The position numbers were made by a program, and so were the translations under genes. A stretch of DNA of 64,000 bases from the NCBI RefSeq assembly GCF_003432035.1, contig NZ_QOHO01000066.1, positions 1-64,000 on the forward strand, given 5' to 3'. Position 1 is the first letter of the stretch. Each line of letters opens with the position of its first letter. Shown here in pieces: positions 34,929-44,296 of this stretch. This DNA comes from Lacrimispora amygdalina. Its GTDB lineage: Bacteria > Bacillota > Clostridia > Lachnospirales > Lachnospiraceae. The notes beneath the pieces were generated by a model, which worked only from the letters and a program-made list of their open reading frames with translations, ran no database searches and was not told the DNA's origin.

Positions 34929-35219
34929 AAGCTGGAAGGTTCCACCCTGTATTCGGTTACTCCTGAAAACATATTACCATACATTCCCAAGTCAAACAAT
35001 ATTTTTCTCTCTACGACCAATCCACATTGGGCTTGGTGGCTCGTTGCCACTTCTCCAATAGATAACGAAATTAGTGTTGAATCAGGGATGATAAAGTGGA
35101 CACCCTTCCGTTCGTACATGGGACGAGCGCAGGATCCTTTTAAGGGTTGTTATGTTGAACAAGGACCGGTACTAATAGAGAATGGAGTCAGAGCACCCTG
35201 GGACACGATTGTTCAATAA
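34929..35219 (+). pseudogene. Start-less C-terminal gene fragment
   Basis: A 96-codon plus-strand frame opens straight after a stop (34926-34928) with no early ATG and reads as ordinary protein: VTPENILPYIPKSNN, NPHWAWWLVATSPID, RAQDPFKGCYVEQGPVLIEN, VRAPWDTIVQ, then TAA. The first ATG is more than half way along, at 35073. Its natural composition suggests the 3' remnant of a gene whose 5' part was lost, perhaps when the toxin locus arrived. I do not recognise the family. A minus-strand frame across it (34910-35119) is treated as its shadow. Confidence 0.45.
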
Positions 35220-35272
35220 TATTATAGTAACATATACTTTTTAAAGCCCAATTATTAACCGTTGTAAACTAT

Positions 35273-35307
35273 AAGGCATCCTGCCAATATAAAACGCAGG
35301 ATGCCTT
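35273..35307. terminator. Bidirectional terminator
   Basis: A perfect 12-bp stem (AAGGCATCCTGC against GCAGGATGCCTT, 11-nt loop) lies 27 bp after the hydrolase stop. T residues follow on the plus side (TTTTCC), while the minus side reads only TTATAGTTT. It closes the hydrolase gene and isolates the decayed region. Confidence 0.75.
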
Positions 35308-35333
35308 TTCCTATTAATGTATATTCAAATCCA

Positions 35334-36161
35334 TCAAATATGTTTGCCAAGCCACAGTAAGATATCCCCGATAATCTCATCTCTACACGGCTCATTTAAG
35401 ATCTCATGAAACAGGTTTGCATAGATATGCAGGCTCTTATCCTTAGAGCTTATTTCTTCAAAGAGATCCAGGGAATCTTTTGCAGAAACCAGGCCGTCAT
35501 CAGCTCCATGAAGAATCAGTACCGGATCAGAGAAGCTTTTTATATTGGCCTTCAGCCACTGGATGCCAGCATATATCTGGTTAATCAGCCCAGTGCTGAT
35601 CTGCTTTTCCACAAGCGGATCCGAAACATATTCTTCAATCACCTTTTTATCGCTGCACACTCCGTCTCCAAGCGCATTAGGCAGATAGGTATCATCCGGT
35701 GCCTCAATGGGGAACTGATCTCCCATAACCGGATGGTTGTAATGAGTCAGCGCACCAGAGGTAATAATACCATCTGCCATTCCCGGATTCTTTGCACCAA
35801 ACAGGGTTACGGTCTCCCCGCCCATGCTGTGTCCGAAGAGAAAAACTTTTTTCCCCTCGCTCTCCTCTCTGGCAAGATAAAGGATCTGCCCCAGATCGTC
35901 AGGCATCTCATTAAAATCTTCAAAATAAACCCTTTTCCCCTCTGATTTCCCATGCCCCCTCTGGTCATACCGGTAAACGCTGTAACCGCTCTCGTTAAGC
36001 TTTTCCGTAAAGTAATCATACCGGTTTAAATGTTCACACAAGCCATGGGCAATGACGATCAGTGCTTTAGGATTCTCCACTGTATCTTTTTTTAATCTCA
36101 GTTTTGTTCCATCGAAGGAAGAAATCATTGTTTCCTCCTGCCTTCTGCTTTCCCCATTCAT
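35334..36161 (-). CDS. Alpha/beta hydrolase, monoacylglycerol lipase-like
   Basis: The 275-residue hydrolase has the nucleophile elbow FGHSMGGET, an oxyanion HGLCEH segment, YRYDQRGHGKSEGKR, the Asp in LILHGADDGLVS and the terminal His in LFHEILNEP. This is the pattern of bacterial monoglyceride lipase/lysophospholipase (serine aminopeptidase S33) proteins. The ATG at 36161 follows AAAGGAGAAGG; an upstream frame adds eight residues without support. Confidence 0.9.
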   Translation of the reverse strand: MNGESRRQEETMISSFDGTKLRLKKDTVENPKALIVIAHGLCEHLNRYDYFTEKLNESGYSVYRYDQRGHGKSEGKRVYFEDFNEMPDDLGQILYLAREESEGKKVFLFGHSMGGETVTLFGAKNPGMADGIITSGALTHYNHPVMGDQFPIEAPDDTYLPNALGDGVCSDKKVIEEYVSDPLVEKQISTGLINQIYAGIQWLKANIKSFSDPVLILHGADDGLVSAKDSLDLFEEISSKDKSLHIYANLFHEILNEPCRDEIIGDILLWLGKHI

Positions 36162-36252
36162 AGTTCCTTCTCCTTTCAAATTCACATGAATTTTAATACT
36201 TGTACTCCTGTAAATTCATCATACTACAAGGGCTGTTTTGTGGCAAGAATGT

Positions 36253-37716
36253 TTAAAATCTAACAAAGAAACTGGTTTTTCCCTTACTGCTTTCCACACT
36301 GATATGAGCATTATGCCTGTCAGCAATCTGCTTTGCAATGGCAAGCCCCAGCCCGGTGCCGGAACGGTTTTTAGGGCTGTTTGTTTTATAAAACCGGTCA
36401 AACAGAAATGGTATTGTTTCAGCCGGTATCTCCTCGCCACTATTATTAACAGTGATCTGGCAGCCTTCTCCCTGCTTTATAAGTGAGAGTTCTACAGTTC
36501 CCTGTTGTGTTGTAAACTTAACAGCATTATCCAGAAGTATTAAAACAAGCTGGCGGAGCCGCCCATAATCTCCATTCACAACGCACTCCTCTCCCGGACA
36601 ATTTACCAGAAACTGAAGTTCTTTCTCCTTTACAGAACGGCGGATTGCTCTTTGTGTATCCCGGATTATGTCGCAGAGATTCACCTCTCCCATGTCAAGG
36701 GAAAACTGGTCATCCTGAAGGCGGGACAAATCCAGCAGATCATTTACCAGCCGCTCTAAATGTCTGCTTTCTCCTAACATCTGATCATAGTATTCCTTTA
36801 TTTCTTCCGGAGTATTGATGGTCCCATCCCAAAGCACCTCAAGGGACCCCCGCAAAACCGCCACCGGTGTACGAAGCTCGTGAGAGACATTTGCCACAAA
36901 ATCCTGTTTCATCTTATCCAGGGCCGCCTGCTGCTTTCTGGCCTCAGTCAGCCGTTTTGAAAGCAAATCAATGGTCTGGGCCAGCTGACCGATCTCGTCG
37001 GACTGGGAAACACCGGTTTTAGCCGTATAATCACCATCGGCAAGACAGCGTGCCGCATCATTCATGCGGCGCAGGGGATTGGTAAAGCGGTAAGACAGCC
37101 ACACTGCCGCCATACCTGCAAGAACCAGAGCTATCACAGCTCCTGCTCCCAGAGCGGACAATCCCTGAAGTACAGCTTCATTTACTCCGCTGACCGGGGA
37201 GTGAAGAAGAACTGCGCCGGAAATCCCGTCTGCTGTACGGATGGGTACACCAACGGTCAGAGTCGGTGCATTTAATAACCCGGAAAATTCCTCTCCGTAG
37301 GTAATTTCACCTTCTAATACCCTGCTGATGATTTTCTCCGCATTCACAGGCAGTTCCTCTTTGGAAGTAACCCCGTAATGACTGGCAGATATAAGATTCC
37401 GGTCATCATCTATAATCCACACCGTTGCCATGGCCACCTGATCCAGGAATCGAAGATATGCCCCATACCCTGCCATCGCGTGATTTCCCATTCCCATTCC
37501 CATTCCCATTCTAAACTGCGGGGCTACCCCTTCTCCGTTTTCATAGAGTGCCAGCGTTTCTGCGATGGAAACCGCCCGTTTTTCCATGGATGAACGGTTG
37601 ATCGCAATGGTATGCTGCCGGAACATGGATACAAATACAGTACCTAATATGGCAGTAAACAAAAGGAGCACTGCTGCAAAAGAGGCAACCATTTTCCAGA
37701 CTATTTTCTTATTCAT
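36253..37716 (-). CDS. Sensor histidine kinase (HAMP-HisKA)
   Basis: The 487-residue kinase has N-terminal helix 7-28, an extracellular sensor of about 150 residues, a second helix near 185-210 and HAMP. HisKA (FVANVSHELRTPVAVLRGSLEVL) and HATPase (LVLILLDNAVKFT, GTGLGLAIAKQI) follow. The sensor contains a GMGMGMGN run from a hexanucleotide repeat. It overlaps the response regulator by 4 bp. The unit is divergent from a secreted DUF2680-like protein, a possible target. Confidence 0.93.
   Translation of the reverse strand: MNKKIVWKMVASFAAVLLLFTAILGTVFVSMFRQHTIAINRSSMEKRAVSIAETLALYENGEGVAPQFRMGMGMGMGNHAMAGYGAYLRFLDQVAMATVWIIDDDRNLISASHYGVTSKEELPVNAEKIISRVLEGEITYGEEFSGLLNAPTLTVGVPIRTADGISGAVLLHSPVSGVNEAVLQGLSALGAGAVIALVLAGMAAVWLSYRFTNPLRRMNDAARCLADGDYTAKTGVSQSDEIGQLAQTIDLLSKRLTEARKQQAALDKMKQDFVANVSHELRTPVAVLRGSLEVLWDGTINTPEEIKEYYDQMLGESRHLERLVNDLLDLSRLQDDQFSLDMGEVNLCDIIRDTQRAIRRSVKEKELQFLVNCPGEECVVNGDYGRLRQLVLILLDNAVKFTTQQGTVELSLIKQGEGCQITVNNSGEEIPAETIPFLFDRFYKTNSPKNRSGTGLGLAIAKQIADRHNAHISVESSKGKTSFFVRF
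37485..37510 (-). repeat. Hexanucleotide tandem repeat in the kinase sensor
   Basis: TTCCCA is repeated four times without error (37485-37508). On the coding strand it gives alternating Gly-Met codons. The unit of six keeps frame, so copy-number change would lengthen or shorten the sensor by two residues per unit. Confidence 0.85.
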
Positions 37717-38399
37717 GGGAGCACCTCAAATTTATAGCCGACATTCCGGATCGTGCGGATCTCCCAGGTGGGGTGAGGAATTTCTTCCAGCTTGGCTCTC
37801 AGCCGTTTCATATGGGAATCAACCGTGCGGGGATCACCGTAATAATCATATCCCCACAGCAGATCCAGAAGCATCTCACGGGTATAGGCCCGGTTCCTTC
37901 CGCCTGCAAGCGTCCAGAGCATGTCAGTCTCCCGCTTTGTTAAAAGTATGGGCTTGTCACCAACCATGACGCTGTAATTTTCCAGATTTATGATCAGATT
38001 CTCAACAGAAAGTATCTTCCCTGGTTCCCCTGCTCCTTTTTCAATACGGCGTAACACGGCTCTCACCCGTGCCATAACCTCTCCTGGTGAGAACGGTTTA
38101 ACAATGTAATCATCAGCTCCAATATCCAGACCCATGATCTTCTCAAAATCTTCCCCTCTTGCAGTTACCATTATGACCGGAACATCGGACTGCCTGCGGA
38201 TTTCCCGGCATACCTGGAAACCGTCCAGTTTTGGCATCATCACATCCAGCAGCACGACCTGGGGCTTCTTAGCATAAAACTCCTCTAACGCCTGCTGTCC
38301 ATCCTGTGCAAGTACCGTTTCGAAGCCTTCCTTCCGGGCAGCGCTGCTTAAAATATTTAATAACTGAGGACTGTCGTCCGCAATCAGCATCATAGACAT
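37713..38399 (-). CDS. OmpR-family response regulator
   Basis: The 228-residue regulator has a receiver domain (MLIADDSPQLLNIL, Asp in VVLLDVMMPKLDGF, Lys in DDYIVKPFSPGEV) and a winged-helix output domain (LTKRETDMLWTLAGGRNRAYTREMLLDLLWGYDYYGDPRTVDSH split across helices). The ATG at 38399 follows AGGAGGTATT; a longer frame to 38450 would run through the promoter. It pairs with the kinase downstream. Confidence 0.93.
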   Translation of the reverse strand: MSMMLIADDSPQLLNILSSAARKEGFETVLAQDGQQALEEFYAKKPQVVLLDVMMPKLDGFQVCREIRRQSDVPVIMVTARGEDFEKIMGLDIGADDYIVKPFSPGEVMARVRAVLRRIEKGAGEPGKILSVENLIINLENYSVMVGDKPILLTKRETDMLWTLAGGRNRAYTREMLLDLLWGYDYYGDPRTVDSHMKRLRAKLEEIPHPTWEIRTIRNVGYKFEVLP

Positions 38400-38421
38400 A
38401 AGAAATACCTCCTGTAATTTT

Positions 38422-38450
38422 ATTATAATTATAACAGCGCAATAAGGCAA
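38422..38450 (-). promoter_or_regulatory. Promoter of the response regulator-kinase operon
   Basis: The minus strand carries TTGCCT (38445-38450), 17 bp and TATAAT (38422-38427), with a second overlapping TATAAT seven bases upstream of the first. It lies just before the regulator ribosome site. The remaining divergent region up to 38575 must also hold the promoter of the DUF2680-like gene. Confidence 0.6.
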
Positions 38451-38575
38451 CTTGGTGGCATAAAAAAAATAATGACAAGCAAAAAGACCTTTACTGACAC
38501 ATTCATGCCATATACAAACGTTATTATGAACTTACCGAAAGGAAACTAACACAAACCGAAAGGAGTTTACAAACT

Positions 38576-39022
38576 ATGAAAAACAAGAAAAAAGTAATTA
38601 CAGGATGTGCCCTTGCACTTGCACTTTCCGCTGCAACCATGACCTCATTTGCAGCTGCCGCTTACAAGACACCGGCTGAAGCAGTATCAGGTATTACAGG
38701 AAAAACAATGGATGAAGTAACAGCAGAACGCAAATCAGGAAAAAGCTACGGATCAATGGCTGACGAAGCAGGAAAATTAAGCGAATTCCAGCAGGCAGTA
38801 GCGGATATTCACGAAGACAGGCTCAATGAGAAAGTAGCTGACGGAACACTGACCCGGGAGCAGGCAGACGCACAACTTGCCGCAATCCGTGAGAGACAGG
38901 CGGCCTGTGACGGAAACGGTACAGGCGCAGGTGCAGGCTGCGGCGCAGGCCGCTGCAGCGGCAACGGAATGGGTTATCAACGCAGAGGCAGCGGTAACGG
39001 ATCAGGATACCGGAACAACTAA
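38576..39022 (+). CDS. Secreted DUF2680-like protein
   Basis: The 148-residue protein has a signal peptide (cleavage near AAA at 27-29) and a small helical domain (TPAEAVSGITGKTMDEVTAER, then LNEKVADGTLTREQADAQLAA) like DUF2680 proteins. The tail is rich in Gly, Asn and Cys (GNGTGAGAGCGAGRCSGNG), with three Cys. The function is not known; the tail might bind metal or bridge by disulfides. Divergent placement from a two-component operon suggests control by that system. Confidence 0.75.
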   Translation: MKNKKKVITGCALALALSAATMTSFAAAAYKTPAEAVSGITGKTMDEVTAERKSGKSYGSMADEAGKLSEFQQAVADIHEDRLNEKVADGTLTREQADAQLAAIRERQAACDGNGTGAGAGCGAGRCSGNGMGYQRRGSGNGSGYRNN

Positions 39023-39044
39023 CAGAATCATTTAAGATATTGAA

Positions 39045-39087
39045 ACAACCGCCCTGTGCCGTTCTTAATTCGGCAAGGGGCGGTTGT
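39045..39087. terminator. Bidirectional terminator
   Basis: A long stem (ACAACCGCCC against GGGCGGTTGT with an inner TGCCG/CGGCA stem) lies between the converging DUF2680-like and GH127 genes. T-rich sequence on each side is modest. Confidence 0.65.
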
Positions 39088-39096
39088 GCTTTCCTT

Positions 39097-41016
39097 CTAA
39101 CACAGATTATCTTCTCTGACCCATACACGCATTTCGTTTTCTCCTCTGTTGGCCCAGCTGTAATAAGGAATCCATTTGATTTTCGTCTTCACTTTCTTTA
39201 CTGCAGAATCACTTTTTCTGTAAAGTCCTTCCTCTTCCTGATCCGCTTCTGCCTTCCAGCCGGAAGCAGTGATAATTCCCACTCCTCCCAGAAGTGTTTC
39301 CTCAAATTCATACTCAAACGGTTCCTGTTTTTCCACAGACAAAAGGTGCAGGTTCTTTCCGTTATCCGCTTCTTCCAGGCAATAAACAAAGGGACCTCTG
39401 GTAACCGCAAATTTTCCAAGATCGTTTTCTACCATCGGGTGGGCATACCAGCGCTTCGCTCCCATATCCAGTTTCAGGTGTATGGTATCCTCTTTGAAGA
39501 CCTGATTTATATAGATAAATCCGTCTTTCGTCTCAAAAGCTGTGCTTTCATGATTTATCTCCGCATCAAAGGTATCGGACCATGACGGCACCCGGATTCC
39601 CAGACAGACACTGGCGGTTCCGCTGTAATTTAACTTTATTTCTACACAGCCATCCCATGGATATCCGGTCTTTAGTTCTATTTCCAGAATGCCATCCTCG
39701 ATTTCAAAGCTTCCCTTGCATTCCACAAAGAGATTCACGAAAAGCTTATTTTTCTTCTGGACAAAAACATACTGCTCCACAGAGGCTAAAAGCCTTGCGA
39801 GATTGGGAGGGCAGCACGCACAGCCAAGCCACTGGGGACGAACGCATTTTACATGGCTCTTTAAAGGATCCTTTGATGATTTACCCGCGACCACCTCCAG
39901 AGGATTCACGTAAAAGAAATGTTTTCCGTCAAGAGCCACACCCCCCAGTACCGTATTATAAAGTACGCGTTCCATCACATCCCCGTATTCCCCCTTCTCC
40001 TCTGTCATAAGCATCCGGTATGCAAAAAACACCAGGCCTACAGATGCACAGGTTTCACAGTACATGGTATCATTGGGTAAATCGTAATCCAGAGTAAATG
40101 CTTCTCCGGAAACGGTAGAACCGATTCCCCCGGTAATATACATACGCCGGTTTACAATACTTTTCCATAACCGCCTGCACGCCGAAAGAAGCTTCTCATC
40201 CCCTGTCTCACACGCTGCATCAGCCATTGCAGTGCAAAGATAAACAAGTCTTACTGCGTGTCCCTCAGCAGTATCCTGCTCCAGCACAGGAAGGTGAGCC
40301 TGATAATAGGCCAGTGGAAGATGTTTGGAATTCATGGCATCGCAGTCTGTCCCCCGTACAAATAAAAAGTACCGGGCGAGTTTTAGATATCTCTCATTTT
40401 GTGTCAGCCGGTATAACCGCATAAGGCCGATTTCAACCTCTTCATGACCGTCATAACCATGAATCTTTCCGTCCTCATCACCAAACACAGAATCAATGTG
40501 GTCAGCCAGCTTACATGCAGTTTTAAGAACCTTCTGATTTCCCACAGCTTCATAATAAGCCACTGCTGCCTCTATGAAATGCCCCGCACAATATAGCTCA
40601 TGGCTCTCCCACAGGCGTTTGTATTTCTGATCAGGCTCTTCAATGGTGAAGTATGTATCCAGATATCCGTTTTCTTCCTGGGCCTCACTGATTAAATCCA
40701 CAACATCATCAGCCAGACACTTTAATTCCTCATCCATTTTCTCCCGCAAGGTGTAAGCTGCCGCCTCCAGCCATTTATAAAGATCGCTGTCCTGAAACAC
40801 CCAGCCATAATGATTTCCTTTTTTCCTTCCGGCCGCAATCCTGAAATTTTCAATAACATGGCTTTTCTCATTGGGGATGGAATCATCGTTGCGTTCCCGT
40901 TCAATGGTTATATCAATTTCATCATTCAAAACCTTCCACTGATACGGAATCATCTCCGTTCTGATTAAACCTTTGTACCTGTTAAAAAATCTGTCGCGTA
41001 GTTCTACTTTATTCAT
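39097..41016 (-). CDS. GH127 beta-L-arabinofuranosidase
   Basis: The 639-residue protein lacks a signal peptide, so it is cytoplasmic. It has the zinc-thiolate active-site pattern of GH127 (HypBA1-like): SGEAF with Glu305, MYCETCASVG with Glu321 and Cys323, and LGCACCPPNLAR with Cys401-Cys402. The spacing between these matches the known acid/base, zinc ligands and cysteine nucleophile. It would release L-arabinose from imported beta-L-arabinofuranosides such as those of plant glycoproteins. It is the last gene of an ABC-transporter/two-component cluster that supplies the oligosaccharide. Confidence 0.92.
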   Translation of the reverse strand: MNKVELRDRFFNRYKGLIRTEMIPYQWKVLNDEIDITIERERNDDSIPNEKSHVIENFRIAAGRKKGNHYGWVFQDSDLYKWLEAAAYTLREKMDEELKCLADDVVDLISEAQEENGYLDTYFTIEEPDQKYKRLWESHELYCAGHFIEAAVAYYEAVGNQKVLKTACKLADHIDSVFGDEDGKIHGYDGHEEVEIGLMRLYRLTQNERYLKLARYFLFVRGTDCDAMNSKHLPLAYYQAHLPVLEQDTAEGHAVRLVYLCTAMADAACETGDEKLLSACRRLWKSIVNRRMYITGGIGSTVSGEAFTLDYDLPNDTMYCETCASVGLVFFAYRMLMTEEKGEYGDVMERVLYNTVLGGVALDGKHFFYVNPLEVVAGKSSKDPLKSHVKCVRPQWLGCACCPPNLARLLASVEQYVFVQKKNKLFVNLFVECKGSFEIEDGILEIELKTGYPWDGCVEIKLNYSGTASVCLGIRVPSWSDTFDAEINHESTAFETKDGFIYINQVFKEDTIHLKLDMGAKRWYAHPMVENDLGKFAVTRGPFVYCLEEADNGKNLHLLSVEKQEPFEYEFEETLLGGVGIITASGWKAEADQEEEGLYRKSDSAVKKVKTKIKWIPYYSWANRGENEMRVWVREDNLC

Positions 41017-41093
41017 ACTGCACCTCCTGATTTACTCTGCAAAGTGACGTCGACAATGACAGCCGGCGCCACTCTTTTTTATTGTATGTATCT

Positions 41094-42392
41094 CTATTTC
41101 TTAATAATACCATCAATGACTGCCTGAGCCTTCGCTGCAGCTTCCTCCGGTGTGCCTGAATCTGTCATCACCTCATTAAATGCCAATGATATGGCATCAG
41201 AGATGTCAGGCCATTCCGGCAACGGTCCTCTTGCATTTGCATACTGCATTTCCTCAACAAATGCATCATATACCGGGTCCCCCTTAAACTGCTTCTTTGC
41301 AATGACAGAATCAGAAGAGATATACCCCATTGCATTCATCATATAGAGGCAGGTTTCCTCGCTTGTGGCATATTTGAGGAATTGAACGGCCCCTTCCTCA
41401 TTGCCTCCTGCAATTACTGCATAGTTTTCTCCGCCCAAACCGGAGGCCTGTTTTTTATCCATGGGAATCGGGGCAACGTTCCATTTTAAATCAGGAGCTT
41501 CCTGGCGCATGGTGGGAACCTGCCAGGTTCCGTTAATCATCATGGCCAAGTTTCCAGAAATGAACTGGTTCATGGTGTCTCCCTGTGTCCAGTTAATTGC
41601 TTCCTTTGTCATGGCGCCGGAATCAACCAGCTTTTTCACCATGGTCAATGCTTTGATTCCGCCTTCTGAATTCAGTTCATAGGCCGTGGCACCTGCCGAC
41701 CATACCCATGGCAGGAAGTTAAAGGTACCCTCCTCGTTTTGCAGACTGCAGTGTGCAAATCCCGAAACCTGGCCGGTTGTACAGGCTTTTGCAGTCGTAA
41801 GCAGCTCATCCCATGTGGTGGGAACCTTGCATCCGGCTGCCTTTAACATATCCTCATTATAGAAAAGGAGCAGACAGTTGCTTCCAAAGGGAACCCCGTA
41901 TAATTTGCCGTCTAATGTACAGGAATTTACAGGGCCTGGATAATAGGTGCTTACGTCAAACCGTCCGGTTAAATCTGCAAAGATTCCCATAGCTGCATAA
42001 GAAGCATGATCCGGATTATCAAGAATTACCAGATCCGGAAGCTCATCTGCAGATGCGCCGATGGAAAGCTGCTTTTTAAAATCGGCAAAGGGAACGTACT
42101 TTGCCTGAACTTTAACCTCACTTTGTGATCCGTTAAATTCTTCGATGATATGATTCAGTGCTTTCTGATGTCCTTCTGTCTCCCAGTAGTACCAGATTGT
42201 CACATCACCAGCGGTCTTGCTTTTTTCTGTCTCCGAAGCTTTTTCACTTCCGGCTGCCGCCGCTTTTTCACTGCTTTTAGCAGCCTCTGTCCCACTTTCC
42301 GTCGCTGATACCGCTCCGCTTCCGGAGCTGCAGCCAGTCACCGCTCCCCCAAGCAACGCTGCAAAAAGTAAGGCTGTCATTAACTTTTTCAT
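41094..42392 (-). CDS. Oligosaccharide ABC transporter, solute-binding lipoprotein
   Basis: The 432-residue protein has a lipobox (GGAVTGCSSG, Cys 21), then an Ala/Ser/Glu-rich linker (about 24-62) and a family-1 extracellular solute-binding domain. The domain contains WYYWETEGHQKALNHIIEEFN, ELPDLVILDNPDH and GVPFGSNCLLLFYNEDML. It should capture an arabino-oligosaccharide for the two permeases upstream. No ATPase gene is present, as usual for CUT1 systems sharing an MsmK-type ATPase. A minus-strand TATAAT at 42430-42435 may give it its own promoter. Confidence 0.92.
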   Translation of the reverse strand: MKKLMTALLFAALLGGAVTGCSSGSGAVSATESGTEAAKSSEKAAAAGSEKASETEKSKTAGDVTIWYYWETEGHQKALNHIIEEFNGSQSEVKVQAKYVPFADFKKQLSIGASADELPDLVILDNPDHASYAAMGIFADLTGRFDVSTYYPGPVNSCTLDGKLYGVPFGSNCLLLFYNEDMLKAAGCKVPTTWDELLTTAKACTTGQVSGFAHCSLQNEEGTFNFLPWVWSAGATAYELNSEGGIKALTMVKKLVDSGAMTKEAINWTQGDTMNQFISGNLAMMINGTWQVPTMRQEAPDLKWNVAPIPMDKKQASGLGGENYAVIAGGNEEGAVQFLKYATSEETCLYMMNAMGYISSDSVIAKKQFKGDPVYDAFVEEMQYANARGPLPEWPDISDAISLAFNEVMTDSGTPEEAAAKAQAVIDGIIKK

Positions 42393-42488
42393 GTTTTTCC
42401 TCCTTTATTTTTCTTGTTTCAACGACTTCATTATAACGGATACAGACCCCCAAAAAAACTCAACAAATCTTAGAAAGGGTAAATTTTC

Positions 42489-44270
42489 TTAGGTAGGAAT
42501 TCGTAAAACAACTTCTGTTCCCATACCCTGCGTGCTGTTAATCTCAATTTTCACATCGTCTCCGTAGTACATCCGAAGTCTGGTAATGGCGTTCTCCATA
42601 CCAATGTGAGACGCTGCATCCGATTCTCCAAAAATACCCCTTCTGATTAATTCCAGTTTATGACGCTCCATCCCTTTTCCATTGTCGCGGATGAGAATCC
42701 GTAATTCTTCCCCTTCCCTGCACATACTCACTTCCAGAACGTGATTGGTCTTTGTTCCCTCAAAGCCATGAAGGATGGAGTTTTCAACAAATGGCTGCAG
42801 CAAAAGTTTGTGGATCCGCCGGTCCATCACATCAGGATCCACATTGATGCTGCAGGTGAAATTATTTTTCAGCCTGAACTGCTGTAAATAAATGTACTTT
42901 TTCAGCCAGTCGATCTCATCCCGCACAAAAACCTCCCCGCTGCTGTCCGCAATGGCATACCGGAGTATGGTGGCCAGGGAGTTAATGGCATTGCTGATAT
43001 CAAATTCATCTTTATCAATTGCCATCCAGTTAATGGTATCCAGTGTATTATAGAGAAAATGAGGATTAATCTGCGCTTCCATTGCCTTTAGCTCTGCCTG
43101 GCGCTGCATCTGGCCGGCCACCTTTTCTTTTTTAAGTGCAGTCTCCAGCTTCTCCAGCATGTCATTAAACTGGACTGCTATGGTTTCAATTTCCACGGGC
43201 ATTTTCCTGTCAGTCTCTACACGGACTTTTAAATCCCCCTCTCTTGCTTTCTGCATGGATGCCACCACCATTTTCACTGAGTCAACCAGGCGGTCCAGCA
43301 CCCCAAATGTCAGTAACACAGTGACCATAAGAAGAATGAGGCTTAAGGCTACAATCAGATAAATCTGACTGTTTAAGTTCTTCATTAAACTTCCCTGATC
43401 CATTACATTCACCAGATCCCAGCCCAGTGTATCGTCGTGGTAAAGCCAGACAGAGGTATAACGTTCCTCGTATAAGTCTTCTTCCCTTATAAACTTTTTG
43501 CATGCTTCCACCCTGGCTTCTAAAGGCGCCCCCTTCCCGAAGAGAACCTTTCCTATCTTTTCCGGTTCCCGGTAAGCAATGATACGCCCCGCCTCATCAA
43601 TGATGAAGTTAAAACTTTTGTCCCGGTCCTGCCCCTGAACCTTGCACACACTCTGAAGAAATTCTTTATCCAGGCTGACTATCACAATGCCGTTTTCTTT
43701 GTTTAAATTTTTATAGTCTATAATCCGGTGAGCCAGATGAAGCAGATAATAATCTTCATTTGCAAATCTTGTCCCGTATTCGGTGGGGAAAATATGGGTC
43801 TGATTATCCGAGGATACTTCCCCATACAATTCCTCCTGGGAAAGGCTGAAGCTGTTCATCCATGAATTTTCATAGGTGGATGCAGACAGCTGGTTGTAAG
43901 TAATGCTCAGCCCCTCAGGCGTAATGACTGTAATGGATTTTATGTACTCTTTTGTATTAAGGAGCCCTCTTAAATACCTGCGAAGCTGGTTTTTTGCAAC
44001 CGATGCATTCTGCTTCTGATCCAGCCGGTCCACCCAGGCCACCACATCGTCATTGGTATAAATCTGGAACAAAAGATCCTCATATGCTTTCAGCCGGATG
44101 ATTAAATTATTATCCATCTGCATTAAGCTTACACTGGTCAGCTCCTGGGTGTTCTTTTTTAATGTAACCGAAATGTTATAGAAATAATAAAAGCTTAATA
44201 CCAGAATTGGAATGGTAGAAGTCGCCCAGAAAAGGCGGATTAATTTTTTCTTCAGACTCACTTTTTTCAT
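42489..44270 (-). CDS. YesM-type sensor histidine kinase
   Basis: The 593-residue kinase has helix 9-30, an extracellular Cache-like sensor (about 35-280), a second helix near 285-305 and HAMP. The phosphoacceptor block is MEAQINPHFLYNTLDTINWM and the HATPase includes VENSILHGF and DNGKGM. The ATG at 44270 has GAGAGGGAGCC upstream; a TTG seven codons earlier is unlikely. It sits inside the transporter operon, between permeases and binding protein, and should pair with the YesN-like regulator at 46152-47675. Confidence 0.93.
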   Translation of the reverse strand: MKKVSLKKKLIRLFWATSTIPILVLSFYYFYNISVTLKKNTQELTSVSLMQMDNNLIIRLKAYEDLLFQIYTNDDVVAWVDRLDQKQNASVAKNQLRRYLRGLLNTKEYIKSITVITPEGLSITYNQLSASTYENSWMNSFSLSQEELYGEVSSDNQTHIFPTEYGTRFANEDYYLLHLAHRIIDYKNLNKENGIVIVSLDKEFLQSVCKVQGQDRDKSFNFIIDEAGRIIAYREPEKIGKVLFGKGAPLEARVEACKKFIREEDLYEERYTSVWLYHDDTLGWDLVNVMDQGSLMKNLNSQIYLIVALSLILLMVTVLLTFGVLDRLVDSVKMVVASMQKAREGDLKVRVETDRKMPVEIETIAVQFNDMLEKLETALKKEKVAGQMQRQAELKAMEAQINPHFLYNTLDTINWMAIDKDEFDISNAINSLATILRYAIADSSGEVFVRDEIDWLKKYIYLQQFRLKNNFTCSINVDPDVMDRRIHKLLLQPFVENSILHGFEGTKTNHVLEVSMCREGEELRILIRDNGKGMERHKLELIRRGIFGESDAASHIGMENAITRLRMYYGDDVKIEINSTQGMGTEVVLRIPT

Positions 44271-44296
44271 ATGGCTCCCTCTCAATTCCAAAACTT

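Noticed and set aside
34910-35119. A 69-residue minus-strand frame
   Set aside because: It runs opposite to the more protein-like plus-strand fragment 34929-35219, and its start has no ribosome site.
35163-35178. GGACCGGTACTAATAG, resembling the 3' end of 23S rRNA
   Set aside because: Only 16 bases match from memory and flanking sequence does not; it is also codable in the plus-strand fragment. Taken as chance.
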